From assembly GCF_003967515.1 (NCBI RefSeq), contig NZ_BIFQ01000001.1:2666001-2730000 (forward strand): DNA of 64,000 nt. Direction: 5' to 3'. A model generated the notes under the pieces. It had not been told where the DNA came from, ran no database searches, and saw only the letters and a program-made list of their open reading frames with translations. Position 1 is the first letter of the stretch. Each line of letters opens with the position of its first letter. The stretch is from Dictyobacter aurantiacus (GTDB taxonomy: Bacteria; Chloroflexota; Ktedonobacteria; Ktedonobacterales; Ktedonobacteraceae). The position numbers and the translations under genes were made by a program. Shown here in pieces: positions 38,808 to 47,558 of the stretch.

Positions 38808-40784
38808 ATGACAAATCTAAGTCTATGGGTGCTCGTGCTCCCCTTGCTCGGATTTATCGTCCTGGGCCTGGCGGGCAGGTTTATGCCACGGACGGCAATC
38901 CTGACGGTCGGCTGGGGGGCCTGTGGTCTGGCTTTCCTCATCTCCGCCGTCAACTTCTTTATCATGCTGGGCACTCCCGCTGCCCGGCGTGTCAGCGACC
39001 AGGTTGTTTATCACTGGATCGGTGCCGGCTCCTTCTCCCTGGACTTTGGGACGCGGCTCGACCCTCTGTCGATGACGATGCTGCTGGTGGTGACAGGTGT
39101 TGGCCTGCTGATCCATATCTATTCAGCTGGCTATATGGCCGATGATCAGAGTTTCTGGCGTTTCTTCGCCTATCTGAACTTCTTCATCTTTGCCATGGTC
39201 ACGTTGGTGATCGCCAACAATTTCCTGTTCCTGCTGGTTGGCTGGGGACTGGTAGGCCTGGCTTCTTATTTGCTGATCGGTTTCTGGTATCAGCGTCGCT
39301 CGGCGGTCGCGGCCGCTCAGAAGGCGTTTGTGATCAATGTGATCGGCGACTTCGGCCTGATGCTGGCCATCTTCCTGATCTTTCTGGGCGCTGGTCGCCT
39401 GGACTACGCGGGCGCACTCGGCCATAACTTCGGTGGTAGCGCGACGGCGATCGCGCTGCTGCTCTTCGTGGCCTGCGCGGCCAAATCAGCTCAGCTTCCA
39501 CTCTATATGTGGTTGCCGGATGCTATGGAGGGCCCGACCCCGGTCAGCGCGCTGATCCATGCCGCGACCATGGTCACGGCCGGCGTCTACCTGGTGGCCC
39601 GCGCTTATCCCATCTTCAATCAGTCACCGGCGGCCCTGGGTGTGGTGGCTGGCATCGGCGGCGCTACCGCGCTCTACGCGGCGACCATCGCCCTGTTCCA
39701 GCTGGACATCAAGCGCGTGCTGGCCTATTCGACCATCAGCCAGCTGGGCTATATGTTCATGGCCGAGGGCGTGCAGAACTATAGCGGTGGCATCTTCCAC
39801 CTCGTGACCCATGCCTTCTTTAAAGCTTTGCTCTTCCTGGGTGCTGGCGCGGTCATCCATGCGCTGGCCGGTGAGCAGGATATGCGCAAGATGGGAGGAC
39901 TCTGGGGACGTCTGCGCGTTACTGGCATTACCTTCCTGATCGCGGCCCTGGCCATCAGTGGTATCTTCCCACTGGCGGGCTTCTGGAGTAAAGATGATAT
40001 CCTGGCCTCCGTGCTGGCCGTTGCTACGTCGTCCGGTAATGTCTGGTACTACCTGTTGTGGATCGTTGGCGTCGTTACCGCTGGCCTGACGGCTTTCTAT
40101 ATGTTCCGTCTCTTCTTCGGTATCTTCTTTGGTGACTATCGCGGCGTGGTGGCTGCTACGCCCGTCGAGTCCGAAGATGTTGAGGAAGAAGAGGCTGCGG
40201 CTTCTGGACATCACCATGCTGGTCCGGTGCGCTATAACGCTATCCACGATGTGCAGCCTGTGATGTCGATCCCGTTGATCATCCTGGCCATCCTCTCGGT
40301 CATCGGTGGCTTTATCGGCTCGATGGCCCTCTTCGGCGCCCCCGGCTGGGCTCCGCTGACCAGTTTCTTGCAACCTGCGGTTACTAACCGTGCTGCTGAT
40401 CCCTCGGTAGGGTTGGCATGGACCTCGACCATTATTAGCCTGGTGGTGGCTCTGCTGGGTATCGCGGGCGCGTGGCGTCTCTATGGGAAGGGCTTCGCCT
40501 TCAAAGAGAATGCCAGCCCTCTCTATCGGCTGGTCTTTCACAAGTATTATGTGGATGAGGCTTTGAATGCCGTGCTGGTCAGACCCGTACAGGCTGTGGG
40601 CCGTGGCCTTTCGCGCTATCTGGAAGGCGATGTCCTCGATGGCGGTAGCCGTGGCATCTCGAATGTGTTCCGTGGCACCAGTTCTGTGCTGCGCCGCGTG
40701 CAGACCGGCTATATGCGTAACTATGCGCTGGGCATTCTGCTGGGTGTTGTCGTCATTATTGTTTATTATGCGGTGAGGGGGTAG
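38808..40784 (+). CDS. nuoL: NADH-quinone oxidoreductase subunit L
   Basis: 658-residue antiporter-like proton-pumping subunit with about 16 helices. Conserved: GWGLVGLASYLLIGFW, LPLYMWLPDAMEGPTPVSAL, TMVTAGVYL and HAFFKALLFLGAGAVIHAL. A histidine/glutamate-rich loop lies near residues 450-475. The long amphipathic C-terminal helix that runs along the membrane arm is present. Confidence 0.96.
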   Translation: MTNLSLWVLVLPLLGFIVLGLAGRFMPRTAILTVGWGACGLAFLISAVNFFIMLGTPAARRVSDQVVYHWIGAGSFSLDFGTRLDPLSMTMLLVVTGVGLLIHIYSAGYMADDQSFWRFFAYLNFFIFAMVTLVIANNFLFLLVGWGLVGLASYLLIGFWYQRRSAVAAAQKAFVINVIGDFGLMLAIFLIFLGAGRLDYAGALGHNFGGSATAIALLLFVACAAKSAQLPLYMWLPDAMEGPTPVSALIHAATMVTAGVYLVARAYPIFNQSPAALGVVAGIGGATALYAATIALFQLDIKRVLAYSTISQLGYMFMAEGVQNYSGGIFHLVTHAFFKALLFLGAGAVIHALAGEQDMRKMGGLWGRLRVTGITFLIAALAISGIFPLAGFWSKDDILASVLAVATSSGNVWYYLLWIVGVVTAGLTAFYMFRLFFGIFFGDYRGVVAATPVESEDVEEEEAAASGHHHAGPVRYNAIHDVQPVMSIPLIILAILSVIGGFIGSMALFGAPGWAPLTSFLQPAVTNRAADPSVGLAWTSTIISLVVALLGIAGAWRLYGKGFAFKENASPLYRLVFHKYYVDEALNAVLVRPVQAVGRGLSRYLEGDVLDGGSRGISNVFRGTSSVLRRVQTGYMRNYALGILLGVVVIIVYYAVRG

Positions 40785-40789
40785 CGGCC

Positions 40790-42334
40790 ATGTTCTTTCT
40801 TTCGGCGGTCATCTTCTTTCCCCTCCTGGGAGGACTGGCTTTGCTCTTCTTCCCTCGTGAGCGGGTACAGGCGGTTCGCATCACGGCGCTGGGACTGGCG
40901 CTGGTTGAGGCGCTGCTGGTGCTGGCACTGGTGCTGACCTACTTACAGAATCAGATCAGCCTGTTTAGCTCTTCGTTCTTGCGTGAGAGCTGGTCGTGGT
41001 TTCCGACTCTGGGCATTAACTATAGCCTGGGCATGGATGGTATCAGCCTGGTGCTGGTCTGTCTGACGGCCCTGTTGACGGTGGTGTGTATCGGCGCTTC
41101 CTTTCGCATTGAGCAGAAGGTCAAGACCTATATGGCCTTTATGCTGCTGTTCGAGAGCGGTATGCTGGGCGTCTTTCTGGCTTCGAATCTGTTTCTCTTC
41201 TACATTTTCTGGGAAGTGATGCTGATCCCCGCCTATTTCCTGGTTGGTAGCTGGGGCGGAGATCGCCGCGTCTATGCGGCCTTCAAGTTTGTGATCTTTA
41301 CCTCGGTTGGCAGCTTTTTGATGCTGGTCGGCATTATCGCGGTCGGCTATTATCATCAGCTGGCGGCTGGTGGCGGCTGTGGCTACACTCTTGAGATGTC
41401 TCAACTGTTGAATACTACCACCTCCTGTCGTGGTGTGTTGGATGGTAATATCCAGCTCTGGCTGTTGCTGGCTATCGCGGCCGCCTTCGCGGTGAAGGTG
41501 CCGCTGGTCCCCTTCCATAGCTGGCTACCGGACGCGTATAGCGAGGCTCCGGCCCCGGTCTCAGCTATGCTGGCCGGAGCCATGTCCAAGACCGGTGTCT
41601 ATGGCTTCTTGCGCCTGTGCATCCCGCTCTTCCCGCAGGCCATTCAGACGCTGGCACCATTGATCAATACGCTGGCTGTGATTGGCATCATCTACTGCGC
41701 GGTCCTGGCGCTGGTGCAGACCGATGCCAAGCGTCTGCTGGGCTATTCGAGTATCAGTCACCTTGGCGTGATTATGCTGGGCCTTTTCTCTTTCAACTCT
41801 CAGGGTATGACCGGCTCGGTCCTGCAGATGGTCAATCATGGTATCACGACGGCCAGCCTCTTCCTGATCGTTGGTTTCCTGGAGGCGCGTACGGGTACGC
41901 GTCGCCTGCGCGAATACGGTGGTTTGGCGGGACGTATTCCCTGGCTGGCGGTGGTCATGTTTATCGCCGCGCTCTCCTCGCTTGGTCTGCCTGGTCTGAA
42001 CAGCTTTACCGGCGAGTTTTTATCCCTGCTGGGCGCGTTCCGTTCGAATATGACTCTGGGCATCCTGGGCACCCTGGTGGTGGTGCCGGCCGCCTGGTAT
42101 ATGCTGCGCTTCTTCATCAGTATGATGTGGGGAACTCCGGTGGTGGAGGGACACGTTGGGACCGCCTTGCGCAAGGGTACGCTACGCGACCTTAGCCTGG
42201 GTGAGTTCTGGGTCCTGATCCCACTTCTCGTCTTAATCTTTTATATTGGCGTGCAGCCTGCTTTCCTGACCGGGATCATCGATCCTTCGGTCGCCAATGC
42301 CATGCAGGCGTTGAGCAGCGCTTTTGCCAGATAG
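40790..42334 (+). CDS. nuoM: NADH-quinone oxidoreductase subunit M
   Basis: 514-residue antiporter-like subunit. Conserved: FWEVMLIPAYFLVG, VPLVPFHSWLPDAYSEAP and SISHLGVIMLG. It starts 5 nt after nuoL. Length and helix pattern are normal for the family. Confidence 0.96.
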   Translation: MFFLSAVIFFPLLGGLALLFFPRERVQAVRITALGLALVEALLVLALVLTYLQNQISLFSSSFLRESWSWFPTLGINYSLGMDGISLVLVCLTALLTVVCIGASFRIEQKVKTYMAFMLLFESGMLGVFLASNLFLFYIFWEVMLIPAYFLVGSWGGDRRVYAAFKFVIFTSVGSFLMLVGIIAVGYYHQLAAGGGCGYTLEMSQLLNTTTSCRGVLDGNIQLWLLLAIAAAFAVKVPLVPFHSWLPDAYSEAPAPVSAMLAGAMSKTGVYGFLRLCIPLFPQAIQTLAPLINTLAVIGIIYCAVLALVQTDAKRLLGYSSISHLGVIMLGLFSFNSQGMTGSVLQMVNHGITTASLFLIVGFLEARTGTRRLREYGGLAGRIPWLAVVMFIAALSSLGLPGLNSFTGEFLSLLGAFRSNMTLGILGTLVVVPAAWYMLRFFISMMWGTPVVEGHVGTALRKGTLRDLSLGEFWVLIPLLVLIFYIGVQPAFLTGIIDPSVANAMQALSSAFAR

Positions 42335-42346
42335 AGGGACCTTGCT

Positions 42347-44059
42347 ATGACGACTTTTACATACTTTGCGAGTGCCGACCAATGGTTGGGAATCGCGCCG
42401 GTTGTGGTCCTGGTGGTGATGGCCCTGGTGCTGATGCTGGTGGATCTGGTGTTGCCACATGAGGGAGAGCGATCGAAGCATAGCGGTCCCGCTAACTTTA
42501 CGGTGCTGCCCGCCGTGGCCTTGCTGGGTGTGCTGGGATCGATGGCCGCCGCGATCACACTGTTCTTTGTAGGCCATCCTACCTCGGTCTTCAATAATAT
42601 GCTGGGGGCCGATTCTGGAACCCTGTTCGCGGATCTGATTATCCTGGTTGCTGGTGGGCTGGGTATCCTGCTTTCACCGGCCTACCTGAAGCGTCTGCGC
42701 CTGGTGCACCAGGGCGAGTATTACGCCCTGCTCTTGCTGTCGATGACTGGCATGCTGCTGATGGCCGGTGCGCTGAGCTTCTTGATCGTCTTCGTGGGCC
42801 TGGAGATGTTCTCGCTGGCCCTCTATATCCTGTGCGGCTTTATCGATCAGCGCCAGACCTCGCAGGAGTCGGGCATGAAATACTTCCTGCTCAGCTCGTT
42901 TGCCTCGGCCTTTCTGCTCTATGGTATCGCCCTGATCTATGCCGCCACCGGCCATACTAGCTTTGTGGATGTGCAGAGATATGTTATGACGCAGACCCAT
43001 GGTCAGGCTCCAATCCTGCTGATGGTGGGCCTGGGACTGCTGACGGTCGGCTTTGCCTTTAAGGTGTCGGCGGTGCCGTTCCAGACCTGGACCCCCGATG
43101 TCTATCAGGGTGCGCCTGCCCCGGTAACGGCTTTCATGTCGGTTGGCACCAAGGTCGCCGCCCTGCTGGCATTTATCCGCGTCTTCGGGTTCGCGCTTTC
43201 ATCGGTGCAGAGCAGCTGGCTGCCGGTTGTCTGGGCTATCGCCGTCCTGACGGTGGTGCTGGGCAACGTGATGGCCGTGGGACAGGGCAATATCAAGCGC
43301 CTGCTGGCCTACTCCAGCATCGCGCATGGTGGCTATCTCCTGATCGGTGTCGTGGTCAGCGGAGCTGGAGCCGGTCAGCAGAATCATATCGGCGCTTCGG
43401 CCGTTCTGTTCTACCTGAGCTGCTACCTGTTTATGAACATCGGAGCCTTTGGTGTCGTTTCCCTGCTGGAGCGTCTCGATAACACCGGCTACGATGCGGC
43501 CGATCTGCGTGGCCTGTGGTATCGTCGGCCCTGGTTGGCTGGCCTGCTGGCCTTCTTCCTGCTGGCCCTGGCCGGTTTCCCGCCGATGGCCGGTTTCGCT
43601 GCCAAATACTACCTGTTCTACGCCGCCCTGGTTGGAGGACATCCAGAGTTGCTCGTCATCGGTGTCGTTGCCAGCGTGCTGGGTATCTACTACTACCTGC
43701 GCTTCATCGGGACCATGTTTATGGAGGGCCGTGAGGAGAGCCCTGCTCTGGCTATTCCCGCCACGCCGGGACATATCCCGGCCACGCCTCGGACCGCCAC
43801 AAAGGCTCCGACAGGAGGTCTGCGACGCTCCGCCTCCTCGACCCGTGGCGCCACCGCTGTAGCCGAGAGACCTGCCAGCATCAGAGTCGCGGCCCCGCCG
43901 CGCCCGGCTGTTGTGTCTGCTGAAGAGCCAACCCACGAGTTAGAAGGCTGGTCCTGGGTCGCCATCGGCATCGCCGCCCTTGGCACCCTCGTCACCGGAG
44001 TCATCCTTCCCTTCTGGCTCCCCCAGATCCAGCAAGCCGCCCAATCCCTCCTGAAATAA
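42347..44059 (+). CDS. nuoN: NADH-quinone oxidoreductase subunit N with an added hydrophilic insert
   Basis: 570-residue antiporter-like subunit, longer than the usual ~480-500. Conserved: GLEMFSLALYILCGF, FKVSAVPFQTWTPDVYQGAP and LLAYSSIAHGGYLLIG. Between the penultimate and last membrane helices (residues ~465-530) there is a Pro/Ala/Arg/Thr-rich insert (for example TPRTATKAPTGGLRRSASS) that is not part of the family. The operon ends here at a canonical terminator. Confidence 0.94.
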   Translation: MTTFTYFASADQWLGIAPVVVLVVMALVLMLVDLVLPHEGERSKHSGPANFTVLPAVALLGVLGSMAAAITLFFVGHPTSVFNNMLGADSGTLFADLIILVAGGLGILLSPAYLKRLRLVHQGEYYALLLLSMTGMLLMAGALSFLIVFVGLEMFSLALYILCGFIDQRQTSQESGMKYFLLSSFASAFLLYGIALIYAATGHTSFVDVQRYVMTQTHGQAPILLMVGLGLLTVGFAFKVSAVPFQTWTPDVYQGAPAPVTAFMSVGTKVAALLAFIRVFGFALSSVQSSWLPVVWAIAVLTVVLGNVMAVGQGNIKRLLAYSSIAHGGYLLIGVVVSGAGAGQQNHIGASAVLFYLSCYLFMNIGAFGVVSLLERLDNTGYDAADLRGLWYRRPWLAGLLAFFLLALAGFPPMAGFAAKYYLFYAALVGGHPELLVIGVVASVLGIYYYLRFIGTMFMEGREESPALAIPATPGHIPATPRTATKAPTGGLRRSASSTRGATAVAERPASIRVAAPPRPAVVSAEEPTHELEGWSWVAIGIAALGTLVTGVILPFWLPQIQQAAQSLLK

Positions 44060-44064
44060 TCGAA

Positions 44065-44099
44065 GGGGGCCGTGCCTACCGGGCACGGCCCCCTTTTTT
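44065..44099 (+). terminator. Intrinsic terminator of the nuo operon
   Basis: GGGGGCCGTGCC (44065-44076) pairs with GGCACGGCCCCC (44082-44093) around a 5-nt loop, followed directly by TTTTTT. This is one of only two canonical terminators with a good U-tract in the window. Confidence 0.9.
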
Positions 44100-44108
44100 C
44101 CTCCATAA

Positions 44109-44132
44109 GTTCGGACCTTGCGTCCGATTTTT
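44109..44132 (+). repeat. Short dispersed repeat with CGGAC/GTCCG hairpin, copy 3
   Basis: CGGAC-CTTGC-GTCCG followed by ATTTTT gives a second, weaker terminator-like hairpin after the nuo terminator. It matches the blocks at 4594 and 19834. Confidence 0.45.
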
Positions 44133-44162
44133 CCTCGCCTCACGATAATGCCCCCTCATGAA

Positions 44163-44171
44163 TGATATAAT
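44163..44171 (+). promoter_or_regulatory. Extended -10 promoter TGATATAAT of a candidate small RNA
   Basis: Exact copy of the 9-mer found before gyrB, ffh and fumC. Predicted transcription start about 44178. No gene start follows within 260 nt. Confidence 0.55.
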
Positions 44172-44177
44172 GGAAAA

Positions 44178-44294
44178 CAAACCGATGCTCAGGTGCCAGC
44201 ATCACAACGCGCTTACGCGCCTGAAATAGGGGCCATATATATGTTGGTGCATGGAGTGCGCATCCGCGCACTCCATGCACCAACATAAAAAAAC
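44178..44294 (+). ncRNA. Candidate small RNA ending in a long hairpin
   Basis: A transcript from the promoter at 44163-44171 would run about 60 nt, with possible small stems (GCTCAGGTGCCAGC and GCGCTTACGCGC), into the 22-bp inverted repeat at 44240-44287, a likely 3' end. No ORF is present. The peptidase start at 44440 is 150 nt further on, so it could also be that gene's leader. No known RNA family is recognised. Confidence 0.35.
44240..44287. repeat. Inverted repeat (22-bp arms, 4-nt loop)
   Basis: Arms 44240-44261 and 44266-44287 are exactly complementary around ATCC; AAAAAAA follows on the plus strand. It is not next to a protein gene end (nuoN stops 180 nt upstream), unless it ends the candidate RNA. 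Confidence 0.9.
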
Positions 44295-44439
44295 TGATGC
44301 GGCCGCGCCTGCGGACGCCCGTGTGGGGGCGCTCACGTGCCCCAATATGACATGAGTCAGACACTTTCATATATACTATGCTGCTTGACCGGGTGCGCTT
44401 GTAGGCCCGGTTTTTGATAATATCGGGGAAAGGAATATT

Positions 44440-46389
44440 ATGGCTAATAAAAAGGTAGCCCCCTACGGGTCCTGGAAATCGCCGGTGACAACGGATCTGA
44501 TCGTTAGCGAGACGATTCGCTTTGGTCTTACCGCCCTGGATGGCGATGATATCTATTGGATAGAGGGTCGCCCATCTGAGGGTGGTCGCAATGTGGTGGT
44601 GCGCCGCTCGCCCGATGGGACGTTGAGGGACCTGGTTCCGCAGCCGTTTAATGCGCGTACCCGTGTGCATGAATACGGGGGCGGTGATTATGTGGTGCAT
44701 GATGGAACGCTCTATTTTTCTAATTTCTCGGATCAGCGCCTCTATCGCGTGACTCCTGGATCGGAGCCGGTGGCGCTCACGCCTGCTATTGAGCGTCGCT
44801 ATGCTGATATGGTAGTGGACCAGCGGCGCCAACGTCTGGTCTGCGTCTGTGAGGATCATACCAATACGGGGCGAGAAGCGGTCAATATGCTGGTCAGCAT
44901 TCCTCTGAATGGGGATACCAATGATGGTTCGCGAGATGATTTGCAGATCTTACAGGCAGGCAATGATTTCTATGCCGCTCCCCGTTTGAGTCCCGATGGT
45001 TCTCAGCTGTGCTGGCTGACCTGGAATCATCCCAATATGCCCTGGGATGGTTGTGAGCTGTGGGTGGCCAATCTGGGTGAGAATGGTTTCGTGGAGAACG
45101 CCCGGCGTGTGGCCGGCGGCGCTGAGGAGTCTATCTTCCAGCCCTCATGGTCCCCCGATGGCGTGCTGTACTTCGTGTCGGATCGCACCAACTGGTGGAA
45201 TCTTTACCGGGTGACGGATAGCGGCGTGGAGGCGGTCTGCCCCATGGAGGCCGAGTTCGGTACACCTCATTGGGTCTTCGGGCTCTCTACCTATGATTTT
45301 GTGTCCGCCGATCGCATCATCTGCTGGCATGCTGGTCCCTCGGGCTCCGCCCTGGCCTACCTGGATACCCGCTCGGGCGCGTTAACCCCCATTTCGCTGC
45401 CGTTCTCTTCGGCCTCAAGCATTCGTGCCAATGCCAGTCACGCCATTTTCCTGGGTTCTTCCGCCACCTCCACGGGTGCGATCGTACGCCTGGATATCAC
45501 CACCGGTAAGCTCAATGTATTGCGCCGTGCCCAGTCAGCCGTCGTTGATACCGGCTATATCTCGGATGCCCAATTGATCGAGTTCCCCACCGAAAATGGC
45601 CTGACGGCGTATGCTAACTATTACGCCCCTAAGAACGCTGATTATGAGGCGCCCGAAGGGGAACTGCCTCCGCTGCTGGTCATCAGCCATGGTGGACCCA
45701 CCAGTTCGGCCTCTTCCGCCTTGAAGTTGAGTACGCAGTTCTGGACCAGCCGTGGCTTCGCGGTGGTAGATGTCAACTATGGTGGCAGTAGCGGCTATGG
45801 ACGCGCCTATCGCGATCGTCTGAAGGGACAGTGGGGCGTGGTGGATGTCGAGGATTGCGTGAACGCCGCGAAGTACCTGGTGGAGCGTGGGCTGGTCGAT
45901 GGCAATCGCCTGACTATTCAGGGCGGTAGCGCCGGTGGCTATACTACCCTGTGCGCCCTGACGTTCAGCGATGCCTTTAAGGCGGGCGCCAGCCATTTTG
46001 GCGTCAGCGACCTGAACGTCTTTGTTCATGATACCCATAAGTTCGAGTCGCGCTACCTCTATGGTCTGATCGGACCCTATCCTGAGCGTAAGGATCTCTA
46101 TTATGAGCGCTCGGCCATCAATTATATCGATCGGCTCTCTTGTCCAGTGATCTTCTTCCAGGGCCTTGAGGATAAGATTGTGCCGCCCAGCCAGGCGGAA
46201 CTAATGGTGGAGGAGTTACGCGCCAAAAAGGTGCCAGTCGCCTATGTACCCTTTGAGGGTGAGCAGCATGGCTTCCGCCGCGCGGAAAATATCAAGCGTT
46301 CCCTCGAGGCGGAGCTCTACTTCTACTCGAAGGTCTTCCATTTTGATCTCGCGGAACCGATTGAGCCGGTGGAGATTGAAAATCTTTAG
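44440..46389 (+). CDS. S9-family prolyl oligopeptidase-type serine peptidase
   Basis: 649 residues. An N-terminal seven-bladed beta-propeller (~1-380) covers a C-terminal alpha/beta-hydrolase domain with the nucleophile motif GGSAGGYTT, Asp in LEDKIVPPSQ and His in EGEQHGFR, in the right order for a Ser-Asp-His triad. This is the acylaminoacyl-peptidase/dipeptidyl-peptidase type. There is no signal peptide, so it should be cytoplasmic. AAAGGA precedes the ATG. Its end is followed by an inverted repeat shared with a convergent methyltransferase gene. Confidence 0.93.
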   Translation: MANKKVAPYGSWKSPVTTDLIVSETIRFGLTALDGDDIYWIEGRPSEGGRNVVVRRSPDGTLRDLVPQPFNARTRVHEYGGGDYVVHDGTLYFSNFSDQRLYRVTPGSEPVALTPAIERRYADMVVDQRRQRLVCVCEDHTNTGREAVNMLVSIPLNGDTNDGSRDDLQILQAGNDFYAAPRLSPDGSQLCWLTWNHPNMPWDGCELWVANLGENGFVENARRVAGGAEESIFQPSWSPDGVLYFVSDRTNWWNLYRVTDSGVEAVCPMEAEFGTPHWVFGLSTYDFVSADRIICWHAGPSGSALAYLDTRSGALTPISLPFSSASSIRANASHAIFLGSSATSTGAIVRLDITTGKLNVLRRAQSAVVDTGYISDAQLIEFPTENGLTAYANYYAPKNADYEAPEGELPPLLVISHGGPTSSASSALKLSTQFWTSRGFAVVDVNYGGSSGYGRAYRDRLKGQWGVVDVEDCVNAAKYLVERGLVDGNRLTIQGGSAGGYTTLCALTFSDAFKAGASHFGVSDLNVFVHDTHKFESRYLYGLIGPYPERKDLYYERSAINYIDRLSCPVIFFQGLEDKIVPPSQAELMVEELRAKKVPVAYVPFEGEQHGFRRAENIKRSLEAELYFYSKVFHFDLAEPIEPVEIENL

Positions 46390-46438
46390 CTGGCGGTGAG
46401 GGGTATTGGGGAAGGTAATCTCGCGTAGCGAGACGAGC

Positions 46439-46481
46439 GCGGTCTCGTTCGTCAGAAAAAGATTCTGACGAGCGAGGCCGC
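46439..46481 (+). terminator. Convergent gene-end hairpin (19-bp arms, two U-G pairs)
   Basis: Arms 46439-46457 and 46463-46481 pair around AAAGA. Two positions are T opposite G, so the stem is complete as plus-strand RNA (U-G) but has two A-C mismatches in the minus-strand RNA. It directly abuts the stop codon (46482-46484) of the methyltransferase. Confidence 0.8.
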
Positions 46482-47288
46482 TTAGCGCATTGCACTCCAG
46501 ATCGTCCAGCGATCCTGCTCTACAATGGCCTGGCTATCTCCATCAATCTGCCTGCGGATGTACTGGCAGAGGTCATCTAGTTCGGCATCGTTCAATTCAT
46601 GCAGGATTGAGCGGCCGGTGCGTGTCTTGAGATCATGTTCGAGCGAGGCGAAGTTGTTGTGAACCTGGCGCGTCTCCCAGAGCTGCCGTTTCTCAACCAC
46701 GCGGAAACCGGTCTGGTGTAGTAGGCTCATGACGGTCGCGTTATCGTGACGGCGAGCAACCTCTTGCTGCGCCAGTTTAGGATAGCGGGTGAAGAAGTAG
46801 CCGCGAATGTTGGTCTGGCTCCCCGCGAGCAGACAGTCCTCTGGTGTTCGGTCCTGTACGATCAGGATGCCGCCGGGCCTGAGAATACGTAACGCTTCCG
46901 CGAAATTCACATTGAGCTCTTCGCGTTTCAAATGGTGAATCAGGGCGCGCTCCAGTACAATGTCGAACTGCTGTGCCTCGACCGGAATCTGCCCGGCATC
47001 GCTTTTGACATAACTGATGTTGTTGTGCGCCTTCAGGGCACTCTGGGCGTCGCTGATCATAACATCAGATGAGTCGATGCAGGTGATGTGCGCCGCCCCC
47101 ATATCGGCCAGTGCTTTGGCGTAGATACCACCACCACAGCCGATGTCAGCTACCGTGCGACCCTGTACCTCCACGATATGATTGATCAGTGTTTTCCAGG
47201 TACCAGTCGCCTGGCGTGTAGCATATGTATTGCGGATTTCTTCCGCATGAAAATTAATAGGCGTGGTCGGATCTCCTCTCATGTTCAT
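46482..47288 (-). CDS. Class I SAM-dependent methyltransferase
   Basis: 268 residues with the class I Rossmann motifs: VADIGCGGGIYAKAL (motif I), ITCIDSSDVMI, QQFDIVLERALIHHL and LRILRPGGILIVQDRTPED. It belongs to the broad UbiE/MenG-like small-molecule group; the substrate cannot be read from sequence. Start ATG at 47288 or 47282; no strong ribosome-binding site. The 270 nt upstream to groEL's end contain its promoter region and the groEL terminator. Confidence 0.9.
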   Translation of the reverse strand: MNMRGDPTTPINFHAEEIRNTYATRQATGTWKTLINHIVEVQGRTVADIGCGGGIYAKALADMGAAHITCIDSSDVMISDAQSALKAHNNISYVKSDAGQIPVEAQQFDIVLERALIHHLKREELNVNFAEALRILRPGGILIVQDRTPEDCLLAGSQTNIRGYFFTRYPKLAQQEVARRHDNATVMSLLHQTGFRVVEKRQLWETRQVHNNFASLEHDLKTRTGRSILHELNDAELDDLCQYIRRQIDGDSQAIVEQDRWTIWSAMR

Positions 47289-47478
47289 CGTCTTTTACTG
47301 TTAACTGATGAATCACTAGTTGCTATTCTACCATAACCTGCGGGAGCCTTTAGCCTGCCTTCCGGCCCTTTTCTGGACCTATAACCGTGCTTATATCCTT
47401 TATAAAGGATGCCACAACTGTCTGTAATATTAGACGTTGCAACCTCGAATTTTGGGGAAAAATTGGCTATTGCCAGCA

Positions 47479-47521
47479 AAAGAAAGCCCCTCCGAACAAC
47501 TTGTTCGAAGGGGCTTTCTTT
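47479..47521 (-). terminator. Terminator of groES-groEL
   Basis: Arms 47479-47498 and 47502-47521 pair around a tiny loop, with one mismatch that is a U-G pair in minus-strand RNA and C-A in plus-strand RNA. In the minus direction the 3' arm ends in CTTTCTTTT. Strand-specific pairing and the T-rich tail both fit groEL, 37 nt away. Confidence 0.85.
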
Positions 47522-47558
47522 ATTAGTTCACTGTAACAGGGTGATGTTCGCCTGGCGA

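Noticed and set aside
44140..44859. 239-codon minus-strand frame across the candidate RNA and peptidase start
   Set aside because: Overlaps the palindrome and the S9 peptidase in the opposite strand; residues show no family pattern.
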